Positions 48,541 through 59,762 of a stretch of 64,000 nucleotides of DNA are shown piece by piece. A model generated the notes under the pieces. The model was not told the origin of the DNA and ran no database searches. It saw nothing but the letters and a program-made list of their open reading frames with translations. Origin of the DNA: Antedon mediterranea (lineage: Eukaryota; Echinodermata; Crinoidea; Comatulida; Antedonidae); NCBI RefSeq assembly GCF_964355755.1, contig NC_092678.1, positions 17,764,922 through 17,828,921 on the forward strand. The letters are read 5' to 3'. Both the position numbers and the translations under genes were made by a program. Numbering within the stretch: position 1 is the first letter of the stretch; the number at the start of each line of letters is the position of its first letter.

Positions 48541-49418
48541 ATAGTGACCGTAAATAAATGTATTCTGTATTGTATTACGTGTATTACTAGATGGTCGATA
48601 GCAATAAGAACGTTAAATTATTATTTAAAAAACAATGTAAAGTTTATTGACAGGTTGTAGATCATTGATTTGGTCGTTTATTTATGCTTACGAATTCATT
48701 TTTCCTTTGGTTAAAGGGGGTTGATCGGCTGATGTTAAGATGTTAATAATTCATATGATTTAGCTTTATAATTTATTTGTTATAGGTAAAGTCTCTGAAC
48801 CTTGTTGAAATGTAATCTGATGTTTGCTACAATAATTTTAGAATTACAGACAATCAATGGTGTAATGATTTATTTGCCGTCTATCACGTGAAAGTATTTC
48901 TCCTTCTCTGTGCCTAAGACAGAATGTGAAGGAAAACATCAGTATACATTTGCCAAAAAGTGATATAAACGTATAAAGAATACTCGATAAAAATACTTTA
49001 TAATAATCTCATATAGCGCCGCTACATACTCGCACATTATTTGTTTAATAATTTAAGCAGATAGTGAAAGATACGAAGCGTTTTTTCTATAAAAGGATCG
49101 ACGACTGTAACAATAACATCGGTGGATTTAAGAAAAACACTGAATACCTGTAATTCAATAAATTACAAACATTAATATAACTTAAAACTTAAAATCATCC
49201 ACCAAAATACCTTTTTATCTGCTTTAACCATAACGAGTTAATCAAAGAAGTTGTTATTGTCCACAGCCATACCACCATAACGCTTCACTTTGATTAATAC
49301 ACCCTAACGTACCGTCATTTTACAAGTAAGATTTAACAGTTAAATGTATAATTTCACAATTAACATGATTTATTTGAATTTTTACAAGTAAGAAAAAAAA
49401 ATAAGAAAAAACACTTAC
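48541..49418. other. Intron between LRR exons 1 and 2, diverged cassette remains
   Basis: It repeats the TAGTGACCGTAAA and TTTAGCTTTATAATTTATTTGTTATAGGT segments of other cassettes, but no LRR exon is left at the expected place near 48550. Confidence 0.5.
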
Positions 49419-49490
49419 AATGTAACCAATGACGGCAAACCAACAAATGCATTTTCAGGCAATGTAGAAATGCCGTTAGTGCTTAAATCC
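49419..49490 (-). CDS. LRR exon 1 (single 24-residue repeat)
   Basis: Exactly 72 nt, phase 2 to 2, with acceptor TTTTGAAG and donor GTAAGTGTT. It encodes LDLSTNGISTLPENAF followed by VGLPSLVT(L), a canonical LxLxxNxIxxLxxxxFxxLxxLxxL repeat. It is first in the array after the N-terminal cap. It is the most divergent of the SLVTL subgroup (GLPSL rather than GLTSL). Confidence 0.85.
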
Positions 49491-50788
49491 CTTCAAAATA
49501 AAAACAGTTGGTAAATAACAGTTCACGAGTTGAGGTTGTCTTCTTTGGGGAAAATAGTTACAGTTTTGTGTGTTTGTCAGTGGATGAAATAGTGACCGTA
49601 AGATAATTTATCTGTATTGTACTGTTATTGTATATTACGTGTCAGTGAAAATTAAAGAGGATCGATAACAGTACAAACGTTATAATATTATTCAATTTAA
49701 AATGCAAAGTGTTTTCGATTGAGTACGTTAGGAATAGGTCGTCAATTTATATGATCGCTAAACACTACAGGAAAAACGTTTCTTAAATGGAGAGATATAT
49801 CAAACCTTTAATAAATCTTAAAGGCAATTGATCAATAATCAATTCCTATACCATAATCAGAAATTTAGCAGCAGCGTTAATAAAAGATAAACGTTTTCTC
49901 CAACAATTTTCAAGGAGAGTCAGCTAAAGTTAAGAATACTTTGTATGATTTAAGCTTTGTACAGTAAGTTATTTGTATAGGTAGCCTCTATAAAAGAGAA
50001 AGATAGTGCATATCTGAACTCAAACCAACACAGCTGATTTAATCTGAAGGTATACAATAATTGAAGTATAACAAAACAAATAAAGCGAGCAATTTATACA
50101 GAAAATCGATGTTATCTGTATAGCAAACAGTGCTCGATGAAAAGTTTGGCTAGCTCAACTAAAGATTAATAAAACATCTCACACATTGATTCAATGACGT
50201 AAGCAAATACTTAACACTGACAAAAGGTAACATGATTTTTTTTAATTTATGAATAAACCAAGTACCAACATAATATAGATATGTTTTCAAACAAATATTC
50301 CTTTTTACTTAATCTTTAAATAAACATTGTACAAAATACAGTTCGTTACTGTATATCAAATTGATGAACGTAGGAAGTCTCAACATTAATATGATTCGCA
50401 CAACTTAGTGCCTTAAATTCTAATATTCATTACATTATGTGTAACTATATACTATGCTGGGTTTTGAATTGAGGTATTTTCAGTTCGAGTCACCCACGAT
50501 GGTATTGTTTTATTTATTGTTAGTGTCGATAGTGAGAGGCATTTTGGAAGCACATTGCTGCACATACCAATCAATACGGAACTTACGTACGGAAACATTC
50601 TTAGTTAAATGTGTATGTTTTTGGGGATTATTCTTAATTAGGCCTACATTAAATAATCCTACTTTTCCATCGTATCATTTTCATTTCTATAATTTGTACC
50701 AGTACACTCGTCTTTTATCATAATTCAGCCATTTATGTAGGCCTACAGATTTCACTTTGCACTAAACAGGTTTTTGGATGATACTTAC
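49491..50788. other. Intron between LRR N-terminal cap and LRR exon 1
   Basis: The left 200 bp repeat the cassette intron (GTTCACGAGTTGAGGTT). The remainder, including an 89-codon open frame at 50454-50723, shows nothing I recognise. Confidence 0.4.
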
Positions 50789-50924
50789 AAATATGTTATT
50801 GGTTGATGATTATTGTAGTTCCTTACTGATTCCTCCTCGGCTGTAGTAATATAATTCCGACAACTTAAGTAGCTAAATGTACACTCGCATCCAGTTGGAC
50901 ATATCTGTGTTAAAAATAATTTTT
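50789..50924 (-). CDS. Exon 3: LRR N-terminal cysteine cap (LRRNT)
   Basis: The acceptor lies in TTTTTTTTGTACAG with exon start at 50924; the donor is TT|GTAAGTAT. The length is 136 nt, phase 1 in and phase 2 out, matching the CUB exon before it and the LRR exons after it. The peptide contains ICPTGCECTFSYLSC, the CPxxCxC...C signature of an LRRNT cap, and ends ...PITYL, where the Leu codon is completed by the next exon. A nearer AG at 50904 would put the cap out of frame with the CUB exon, so the upstream acceptor is preferred. The exon is too short for routine ORF calling. Confidence 0.8.
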
Positions 50925-51289
50925 CTGTACAAAAAAAATTGTGAAATTAGCTTTAGTAACTAGTTTAATTCAAATGGACAGTAAAACCCTAAATATAGCA
51001 ATAGAAATGTATTAACTATGTTTATGATTTAACTATTAATGGTATGGTACTTTGCTCTTGAGTAGTATTGGAAGTTTTTTAAAGGTATAGGTGTATCTTT
51101 ATTCTGGTATTTTTTCTTCAAAGATATCATAAACTCAGCATATCATTTTGATACACTAACTGTTGTACATCTGCAATTTTCGATTCGAGGATTTGCCGCA
51201 CACCGGCTAAATATTTAGTACAAAAAAAAATCTCTTGTTACTTCAAATGTCTCTCAATGTTTCCAATTAGGTCTGCCGGTGTAATTGGT

Positions 51290-52125
51290 ATAGTCTACAA
51301 CAACGTTCCGCAACCTTTTTTGACAGCGACCCCATGATCCTATTTTGTGAATTTTCGCGACCCAACATTGCGTATTTGATCTTACAGACCCCACTGTGGG
51401 GCCTGTGTCAAAGCGAATTTTGTTAAATGACACCCTAGATGGCTGAAAATGGTACTCTCGCACATAAAAATCATGATAGATGGCACCTCTAGTTAGCCGG
51501 AAATGACACTCTAATAATGGCGCGCTCGCAATTGGCAAAACGGTCGTAGCCTTTTTTTTCCGCCGGTAAACACATTTGCGTTCAATGCTAACGTCAAGGG
51601 GTTCTCCCGAACCATAACGATTTCTCCTGGCTAGGGCCTAAACAACATTGCTATGAGTGTAATTTGGGATGGACCTGTTTATATTGTTCTTTCTATTATT
51701 CTAATGTTCATTGTAAAAATTCCCACCGCCGGTACATCAAAGTTCGCAGTTTTTCAGTCAAGTTACACACTCCTTTGCAAAGTACAAACAAAATAGCGTC
51801 GTAAAACCAGTTGGTATGTTAATAAATCCACCTCCTAAAAGGGGATTCCTCACTTGTATATTAACAACGAACTATGCGTCAAAAGCGTCCATTGCCCCGT
51901 CGTCGATTCCCAATAATGTGTACGCTACGGACTCACTGCGCGTCAGTACCTGTTGATGTAAAATGTAATCAATGTTGTAGATTCTACAAAACTAAGAATA
52001 TTTCACATATAGGCCTAGATCAGTGTATAATTGATAACAAATTTCAGTATCGGAGACAAATTCGCGACCCATATAAATTTTTTTTTGCGACCCAAACATT
52101 GGGTCGCGACCCATATGTTGCTCCT
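51290..52125. mobile_element. Possible hAT-like non-autonomous element in CUB-LRRNT intron
   Basis: The left end reads TTCCGCAACCTTTTTTGACAGCGACCC and the right end holds GCGACCCAAACATTGGGTCGCGACCC. Such GCGACCC-rich ends are frequent in hAT-type MITEs. The open frame at 51874-52254 overlaps it and has no recognised domain. Boundaries and class are uncertain. Confidence 0.3.
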
Positions 52126-52883
52126 TGTCTATCTTCTCCGGAGTATTGGTTATATAAAGTCGGAGACGTGGTGCAATTATGTTTTGCAATTGAGGATACC
52201 AGAGTGATTCATGAATGTGTCGTTTGTAACAATATCGAATTTCTACCGGGATAAAGTAACTTTGCATTATAGTTATTTGGAAACCTCATACCAGTACGTT
52301 TGTGAATGTCTTCCAATTTATCAATTGTTTTTGCAGAGGGTGCTTTAAGATTTTAGGTTGAACAGGGAGCGTTTGTTTGCCTAATTCTCTGTGTCTAATT
52401 ATCAATCAAGTAAAGAGCATATACTAGATTATGATTAATTAATTAAATATTTTTATTAAAAAAAAAAAATTATTTATTTTTTATATTATTCTTCATTTAT
52501 CAGACATATAATAGGCCATTATTTAGTTTTAATAAAGTTAATCAATTCCATAGAAAAGACCGAAATAATAATGTTTCTACTTATAAAAGACAAAATAAAC
52601 AGATTAATTTCAACACAACCTCATTGAACTGGCAGCGCAGCTAGTTTGACTATTTCTTTTTCAAGTAAATCCAATTGGTCAATGTGGATAACTCTTATGT
52701 GACATTAAAATGGCATATTCAACAAAATATTCAAAAACATTATTTTTTCAGGGGATAATATATCTTCAATTCTCATTTTACTTATATTTTCAGGTTAGCC
52801 TAAAATGTGAATACTTTCTTGCACCAATTAAATTAAAAAATAATATATAAACTATTTTCTAAATTATGTTAACAATCACTTAC

Positions 52884-53225
52884 CCTGTGGAACAATTACT
52901 GCTGTAACTGTTGCATTAAATCCTCTCTTTGTTACACTCTCATCAGTAGATAAAGAAATCCACATTGTGTTGTTGTTGGAAACTAGAGAATCAAATGCTG
53001 AACCTGTAAATCTAACTTTATATTCATTTCCTGAAAATGCTATATTCAAAAAATCAAATGCGTTCTCCAGTTGAAAGTCGTTGAATTCAATACGAATAAC
53101 CAACTCCGGAGAGGTTGTAACCATCCATTTACACTTGAAATTGTTGTTGTAATCATTCGGATAATTAGGAGACCAAAATACATATGATGAGTTCTCAGAT
53201 TCAAGATGAATATCCATGTTACATT
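52884..53225 (-). CDS. Exon 2: CUB domain
   Basis: The exon is 342 nt, phase 1 to phase 1, with acceptor TTTTTGCAG and donor G|GTAAGTG. It encodes about 114 residues covering one complete CUB domain. It starts C-N-M-D-I-H-L, has the hallmark SPNYPNDYNNNFKCKW (family pattern SPxYPxxYxxNxxCxW), then a hydrophobic strand with IRIEFNDFQLE and FDFLNIAFSGNEYKVRFTG, and ends in VTAVIVPQG. The first disulfide pair (the N-terminal Cys and FKCKW) is present. The second conserved pair, normally around the DGxxxxxxxLxxxCG part, is absent. Acidic residues typical of Ca2+-binding CUBs are only partly kept. A symmetric phase-1 exon for a whole CUB domain is the usual shuffling form. Confidence 0.85.
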
Positions 53226-53458
53226 CTGCAAAAAGAGAAATAAGATAATAATAATACACGGATAAATGTATATAGGCCTACTGATACTATTGTATTAATA
53301 GAAAAATAGCGTGATTGATAATTTAGGTAATCACAATATTTTATATTTTCAAAATAACCTTAAAGGTAATATATCCGGATAATCCTATACTATCTAATTG
53401 TTATTGATGGTTTTAATATGATAGGCCTAATAATGATAATAATAATAATGATTATGAT

Positions 53459-53740
<282 letters not shown>

Positions 53741-54800
53741 ATAGTTCATTCTTATAATAGTGCATATATTATCAAGCTCTCAATGCGCTGCACATTATTA
53801 CCGCGGAAATTGTTTTGGATCATACACGTATAGAAACATACTCCCATTATTACTAGTTATTTTTACCCATCCATGTGTTTTTATAATATAGTTTTAACAA
53901 CAATTATTGTCATTTAATCAGGCCGTGCTATATAGTATAAAATAGGGTACACATAATACATAAAATTACATTAGATTACAAATGTACAAATAGTAATTAA
54001 TCAGTAATTGCCACGGCCCAGTTATCCCATTTATAAAAGTGTGAATTTTATCAATTATTACCTATTGATGAAAAATATTTGATTTCCGTGTATACTTTGG
54101 TAAATAAATCGAGTAAGTTTACTACCAGGTGTCCAGTTTTAACTGTACACGGAAAGTTAGCACCTACTCTTTCGCCAAAACCTAAACCTGCACATGCGCC
54201 AAAGCTTGGTGTACCAGGTCAATACAATTTACCAATAACATAGCCTTCTTAACTTATGTAAAATTAAATAAACAACAATCGTCTGACTGACTTCATGTTA
54301 TTGTTTAAACTCATAGTCAAATAATTTTTAGTATGTTATGTAGAAACAGAATCACAATTGATCAAGAGAGATAAACCATTTGTGTAAAATTGTAGCCAAT
54401 TATAATTTCCAATGGATTCTCAAATGTTATTGATTTAAAAAGACAATTAGTCGGGCAATTGTTGTTTATAATTATGTTCTACAGAATTAACCAGTTTTCT
54501 GTAGAAAAGAAATGACGGTTGCTCAAGATAGAAATGATTGTGTAAAATTGCGGAGAATTAAATTTTTCAATCCACACATTATAAGTTTAAAAAAAAAAAT
54601 CAGTCGGGCAATTGTTGTTTCTATGTTCTACAGTATTGACCAGTTTTTTGTAGAAAGAGAATCTCGGTTGGGAATTGCTCAATATAAAAACGATTGTGTA
54701 AAATTGTGGAGAATTACGACTTTCAATCAATTCTTATTTAGGCCTATATTTTTTTTATTTAAAAAGTAAAACAAGTTGAAGTACTTGAACGCATACTCAC

Positions 54801-54861
54801 GACTAGAACAGCTTGAAAACGGTACAACAACCAACAACATGATAACGCTAAAGATAAACAT
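54801..54861 (-). CDS. Exon 1: signal peptide of CUB-LRR gene
   Basis: ATG at 54861 begins MFIFSVIMLLVVVPFSSCSS, with a hydrophobic core and a small-residue cleavage region, so this is a classical secretory signal peptide. The next in-frame candidate upstream is GTG, not ATG, which supports this start. The exon ends at a strong donor (C|GTGAGTA) in phase 1. Joining to the acceptor at 53225 gives Gln-Cys as the first mature residues, the usual position of the first CUB cysteine. The intron contains a long hexanucleotide repeat. Upstream sequence to about 54960 is presumably 5' UTR and promoter; I see no clear TATA box. Confidence 0.75.
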
Positions 54862-55605
54862 CTTGTTACGTATTTCAGTACTGATTCGTTGACGATTTCC
54901 GCAATTCCGTAAGTTCACTCACTCGTATCCGCGAATGAAACTTACCTCCGTGATTCTTTCCAACTTATAACACTTGTTTTTGGGGGTCTTCATTAAATTA
55001 TGATATTGCTGTTAGACAATTTACAACATTGATTAGATAAATTGTATCACCAGGCCTATACTAAATAAATTATGAGTTTGTTACTGATGTTGCATGTATT
55101 ATGTTGTTCTACAATAATTTTAACCTTTATAGGATTATACTAAGATCTGGTTGCGTTGTTCTTCGATCGTGTTGTTAAGTTTGTAAACGTTTAATTGAAT
55201 TATCAGATATATCCTTTGATTAATTATTTATTTGTTTACAAACCGTTGAGAGAAGACTGATACGAGTCCATCTGTTAAAGTCTTCATTTTGCCATTAGTT
55301 GTATACATAATGCATATATACATAAACGTATTTCATCGTAATATTTATGTTTCAAAGAAGTAATAATTATTAAATCTTCTTATGTGCTTCAGATAAAATA
55401 TTTATGTTTAACCAAAAGTAGTAAATGTTTGTTTCATTATGTTCATGTCAAACGCACACATAGTTGTTATTCATATTAGTGGAGTTGATGAATCAAATTA
55501 TGTCAATACTAAAAATTAACTCCTTTGCTAACGTACTGTTAGATAAATTGTTGATAAATAAATCATGATAACAACCTCATTGTTTCTCAATTGAACGCAA
55601 CGTAT

Positions 55606-56075
55606 GAACGTAGACGCAACGCAAGCGAGCTGACCAATGACAAGCGACAGTTCGAATAATCCATCGCTTGTGATTGGTCAAATCCCTTACGTTGCGCTAA
55701 GCTTAGTTCTCACTTGGACGCATCGTAAGAACGTAGACGCAACGCAAGCGAGCAGTTACCAATGACAAGCGACAGTTCGAATAATCCATCGCTTGTGATT
55801 GGTCAAATCCCTTACGTTGCGCTAAGCTTAGTTTTCACTTGGACGCATCGTAAGAACGTAGACGCAACGCAAGGGAGCAGTGACCAATGACAAGCGACAG
55901 TTCGAATAATCTATCGCTTGTGATTGGTCAAATCCCTTACGTTGCGCTAAGCTTAGTTCTCACTTGGACACATCGTAAGAACGTAGACGCAACGCAAGGG
56001 AGCAGTGACCAAAGACAAGCGACAGTTCGAATAATCTATCGCTTGTGATTGGTCAAATCCCTTACGTTGTGTGTC
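55606..56075. repeat. Four tandem 123-125-bp hairpin units with CCAAT boxes
   Basis: Units begin GAACGTAGACGCAACGCAAG at 55606, 55729, 55854 and 55979. Each contains the inverted pair TGACCAATGACAAGCGA / TCGCTTGTGATTGGTCA, so a CCAAT box on each strand, and ACGTTGCGCTAAGCTTAG. A related single unit lies at 56283-56435. It is either a MITE expanded in tandem or a promoter-type array between two divergent genes. Confidence 0.8.
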
Positions 56076-56282
56076 TAGTGAGAACGAAGTTTAAAATATA
56101 GCGTAAAGCTTGGTTCCAACTTCATCAACAGACAGTTTACATTGTTTATGTTCAAGAAGCCAAAGAGGCTTGTCTTTGTAGTCTACAAAATGAAACATGA
56201 AACATGAAACATAAAACATAGAAAGACGCATTACAATTACAAAAAAATGACATTTTGAGACAGAAAAAGAAAAAATACAAAG

Positions 56283-56435
56283 TTAGATCAACGCAAGGCC
56301 GTAACGCAACGCAACGTGATTTGACCAATCTCAAGCGATGGATTATTCCAACAGTCGAGTGTGATTGGTCAACTCGCGATCGCTTGCCTTGCGTCTACGT
56401 CCTTGCGCTGCGTCCTAGTGGGAACCGAGATTTAA
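56283..56435. mobile_element. Single diverged copy of the CCAAT hairpin unit
   Basis: It has TTTGACCAATCTCAAGCGATGG and GAGTGTGATTGGTCAACTCGCG arms, flanked by AACGCAAGGCCG on the left and CTTGCGTCTACG on the right. Its outer arms are inverted, which supports a MITE origin. Confidence 0.6.
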
Positions 56436-57077
56436 GGCTGTGTTTCCCCCGCAGCGTAAAACAAATGATCAGTCAACCAAACAGATGATTAAAGCAAAAA
56501 TAAAGTGCGCATGAACAGTCATTACCGGACACAAGTGTCCAATCACAACGCAACAATGTGTATTTTATGTAAAAAAGTATCGCATTTATCCGAAATATCT
56601 GATTTTTCAGGAACTTTATCGGTTAATTTGTATCGATAAATATCTTATTTAATTTAATTATATCTTAATTATCTTATCCTATTTTTCCTATTTTGATATT
56701 TCAATGTAAATGTCATTGTATGCCTATTATTAACTGTAGTTTAGCGCGTCTCGCTGACCTGGTTTAATGTTTTTAATATCAAAACATCAACAATTGCAGG
56801 GAAGGACCATAGGTAAACCCGATTGTTTACATTTTATTTTCTGAATTATGTTATTCTGTAGAAATATGTTTTAAATAAATGAAATAAAAACGTTTTAAAA
56901 GTTTATTCAATATTGCCGTTATGCGCCGCCAACAACATTTATTATTTATTTTTAAAGAAAGTTTGTGATTTCTTGTCGACAATAGAGGGCCTCCCATATA
57001 AACTGTGATGGCGACGCCCATGAAACTAATAAAGGTCTTTCAGTTCGCCGAATGATTGTTGTAAATAAACAACAACA
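56436..57077 (+). promoter_or_regulatory. Probable promoter and 5' UTR region of SH3 gene
   Basis: This is the only sequence between the hairpin repeats and the ATG at 57078. CCCATATAAACT at about 56993 is a possible TATA-like word some 80 bp upstream. The ATG context AACAACAATGTTT has purine at -3. Assignment is positional only. Confidence 0.3.
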
Positions 57078-57248
57078 ATGTTTCGAGCTTTGTATGACTA
57101 TCAAAGTAAAGATGGGAAGTCTATGAACTTTCAGAAAGGGCAACGGTTTACCTTGCTTGACAAAAGCAACGGTCATTGGTGGCAAGTTATGTCCGATCAG
57201 TCCGGTACGGTAGGATACGTACCGGCGAATTATGTCACAAAAGATGAG
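57078..57248 (+). CDS. First coding exon of an SH3 adaptor gene, NCKIPSD/SPIN90-like
   Basis: 57 codons from ATG with a good context, ending GAG|GTAAGG in phase 0. The peptide is one SH3 domain starting at the initiator Met. ALYDYQ is the RT-loop ALYDY motif, then HWWQV carries the ligand-binding Trp pair, and GYVPANYV has the conserved Pro and Tyr. An SH3 beginning right at Met, with SNGHWW and SGTVGYVPANY, recalls the N-terminus of NCKIPSD (SPIN90), a regulator of Arp2/3 actin assembly that binds Nck. Other SH3 adaptors cannot be excluded, because the next exons were not found. Transcribed away from the CUB-LRR gene. Confidence 0.7.
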
Positions 57249-57596
57249 GTAAGGACGGTCTGTTCTCGCGCAGTATGATGGATGGATGGAAGTGGGATGT
57301 GTTTGGCCTAGCTAGCTAGCCTAGCTACTTGAAGATCTATAGGCCTAGGTCTAAAGAAATTGGCTAAGAATCTAGACCAGGGAGAGAAGTGACTGCCCTG
57401 CTGCATCATAGCCTAGCTAGCCTAGGCCTTCTTTCTCTATTTATCAAACATTTAATCACATGGATGGAAATTGAAACACAGCATGCTTGCGATGTAGGGG
57501 AGGGCCTATCTAGGCCTAGGCGGCCAGGCTAGACGATCATGTAAAAACCGTAAAATATAACGAAAATGATTAGGCCTAGATCAGTGGTAGGTTTTT

Positions 57597-57733
57597 AGTC
57601 GCGTGGACGCGACTCTATAGTTCACTATGTCGGTTGTTCTGTCTGTCGGTCGGTCAGTTTGTCTGTCGGTATGTCTGCCGGTCCGGTATCACTATGCATT
57701 GTAGCACGCGACTTAATGACTTGGCCTTGTTTA
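57597..57733 (+). mobile_element. (GGTC)n element, short copy in SH3-gene intron
   Basis: It starts AGTCGCGTGGACGCGACTCT and ends GCACGCGACTTAATGACTTGGCCTTGTTTA, with the central hairpin deleted. Confidence 0.65.
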
Positions 57734-57776
57734 TAAAAAAAGGATCCGGCACATCTTCTATAATCTTAATGCACTT

Positions 57777-58065
57777 GTCAATTGTATGACCCACTATACG
57801 ACCTCCGGGCGAGGTGTGTCATTTGTCCAAAGTATGCACCCGTGTGTAAAAAATATGTATTACCTTTAGGTGACCATGACGCACTGTGACCATGTTGTTT
57901 ATTATATGGTGGGTGGTAATTGACATTGACATTGACACACCATTGTTCATTGATATGATGTACCATCTAGGTTTTTTGATGCACCCTTGAGTCAATAATT
58001 ATTTGTAAATGACGCACTTCTCCTGGGGGTCGTATAGTGGGTCATTTTGACAATGACAAATGTGC
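57777..58065. mobile_element. MITE with TGTCAATTGTATGACCCACT termini, copy 1
   Basis: The left end is TGTCAATTGTATGACCCACTATACGACCTCC. The right end is GGGGGTCGTATAGTGGGTCATTTTGACA, an inverted terminal repeat of about 30 bp. No coding capacity. Confidence 0.75.
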
Positions 58066-58086
58066 ATAATTTAAAGCCTATATCAC

Positions 58087-58375
58087 TTGTCAATTGTATG
58101 ACCCACTCTATGACCCCCCCCCCCCCCCCACACACACACATTTGTCTGATGTGCGTCATTTAACATATTAAGAACATTACCTTGTTGGTTATAATATAGT
58201 GGGTGAGTGGTAGAGTGACATACATTGAAAATACCATTGTTTATTGATGTAACCTACCATTTAAGTTTTTTGTTGCACCCCTGCGTCAATAATTATTTGT
58301 AAATGATGCACCCATGACGCACCTCTCCCGGGAGTCGTATTGTGAGTCATTCAATTGAAAAGGTGCATTACACAA
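58087..58375. mobile_element. MITE with TGTCAATTGTATGACCCACT termini, copy 2
   Basis: Same family in the same orientation, 20 bp right of copy 1. The left terminus runs into a poly-C tract (58114-58128) and the right terminus reads GGGAGTCGTATTGTGAGTCATTCAATTG. Confidence 0.7.
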
Positions 58376-59154
58376 AATGTAATGTTCGTAATTATGGTAT
58401 ATTGTAGGTGCACGCCTACTAAAAGCATTTAGTATTAATAAATGTTATTATTTTATATTTCAATTTTATACAAATTTTTTAAAGACCCCTTCCCTGCAAT
58501 TTTGGACGTTTTTTGGAAAATAATACATACATATTACTTTAAAAACATTAAACCATGTCATTCCTTGTCTTAAATGTACGTTTTATGGTAAATTATGATA
58601 AAAAGTGAGAAACAATGCACTACCTAAGTAGCTCGCGGCGATCGACTTCTCGTGGACGGTCTTAGGCCTAGCCTAGCTAGACTTAGTTTTGTAGGCCTAG
58701 CTGGTAAACATCGATAACGTACGAACATCGTACGCTAGCTATATACCTAGCCTGACGTTGTATAGTTGCTGCATTAATTGTCTTTCTATTTTTGCCAGAC
58801 TCCGTTGATACAAATTGGGGAAAACCCGGTATTTTCGCTGAAAAGTTAGGAGTCTTCCATTTGTTTTGGCTTCACGATCGATCGAAAAGTGGGCGAATTA
58901 CAGGTGAAAAACAAAAATATCAATCCGCGCGCAATGCATTTTGGGATTTATAGCGGGCCGCTATAATTATAAGAATCGATTTATTTTTCACATTTTTAAC
59001 CGTTTAAAGACGAAAAAAGTTATCGCAATAGGACCATATAGTATTATTTTTACATTAAATATAGTTTGTGATCTTAAATTAGATCTAAAAAACGTAGGGA
59101 ATGGGGCTTTAAACAACTAACATTAGAAGTTATCAATTACACCAGTCACCGGTG

Positions 59155-59280
59155 TGATGTGCCCAAATATGGTAGTGATATGCCCAAATATGATAGTGAT
59201 ATGGCCAAATATGGTAGTGATATGTCCAAATATGGTAGTGATATGACATCATCATGTCCATATATGGGCAACATTACATT
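59155..59280. mobile_element. MITE fragment with internal 21-bp tandem repeat
   Basis: GATATGYCCAAATATGGTAGT is repeated four times, followed by GACATCATCATGTCCATATATGGGCA. It is related to the MITEs at 13450 and 59631 and lacks their outer termini. Confidence 0.6.
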
Positions 59281-59630
59281 TAATTACATAAACTTATTGC
59301 TATGTGTAATAATAAATAAGAAATAAGTGGCTTTTGTTATTTTGAATCTTTATTTTTACGTTATTTTATATTTGTTTTTGTTGTAGGATGCATGCATGTA
59401 AGAACTTATCAGATTTTGTAAATCCACAGTGCGTGGTTTTGTTACATTTTTTGGAATAAAGTTACCTATATATATGTGTAATAATACATCATTGATGGAT
59501 GGACGTTTGAGATGATGTACAGTGAACCATTCCAATGTTGTGTTGTAACATAAGTGATCATGTTCGTTGTGTGTGTTTAAATGCTGGTTTACATACTGTG
59601 TGTTAATTTATAATTACCAACTTTGTCCTA

Positions 59631-59762
59631 AGCTCTGTCTACACTAGATGTGGCAAAAAATGTGATGCGCCCAAATAAGGTATTCCCAAATGTGGTAGTG
59701 ATATGACATCATCGTATCCATATATGGGCACATCACACTTTTTTTGTCACATAAAGTTTGAA
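59631..59762. mobile_element. MITE of AGCTCTGTCTACAC family
   Basis: It has the left terminus AGCTCTGTCTACACTAGATG and a core with AATGTGATGCGCCC and TATGGGCACATCACA inverted. The right end is eroded (ATAAAGTTTG). Confidence 0.6.

Noticed and set aside
50904-50910. Nearer acceptor (AACACAG) for the LRRNT exon
   Set aside because: Joining there to the phase-1 CUB donor gives a stop within ten codons. The acceptor at TTTGTACAG keeps the frame.
51874-52254. 126-codon open frame in the CUB-LRRNT intron
   Set aside because: It overlaps GCGACCC-rich, transposon-like ends and shows no domain, so it is not supported as a gene.
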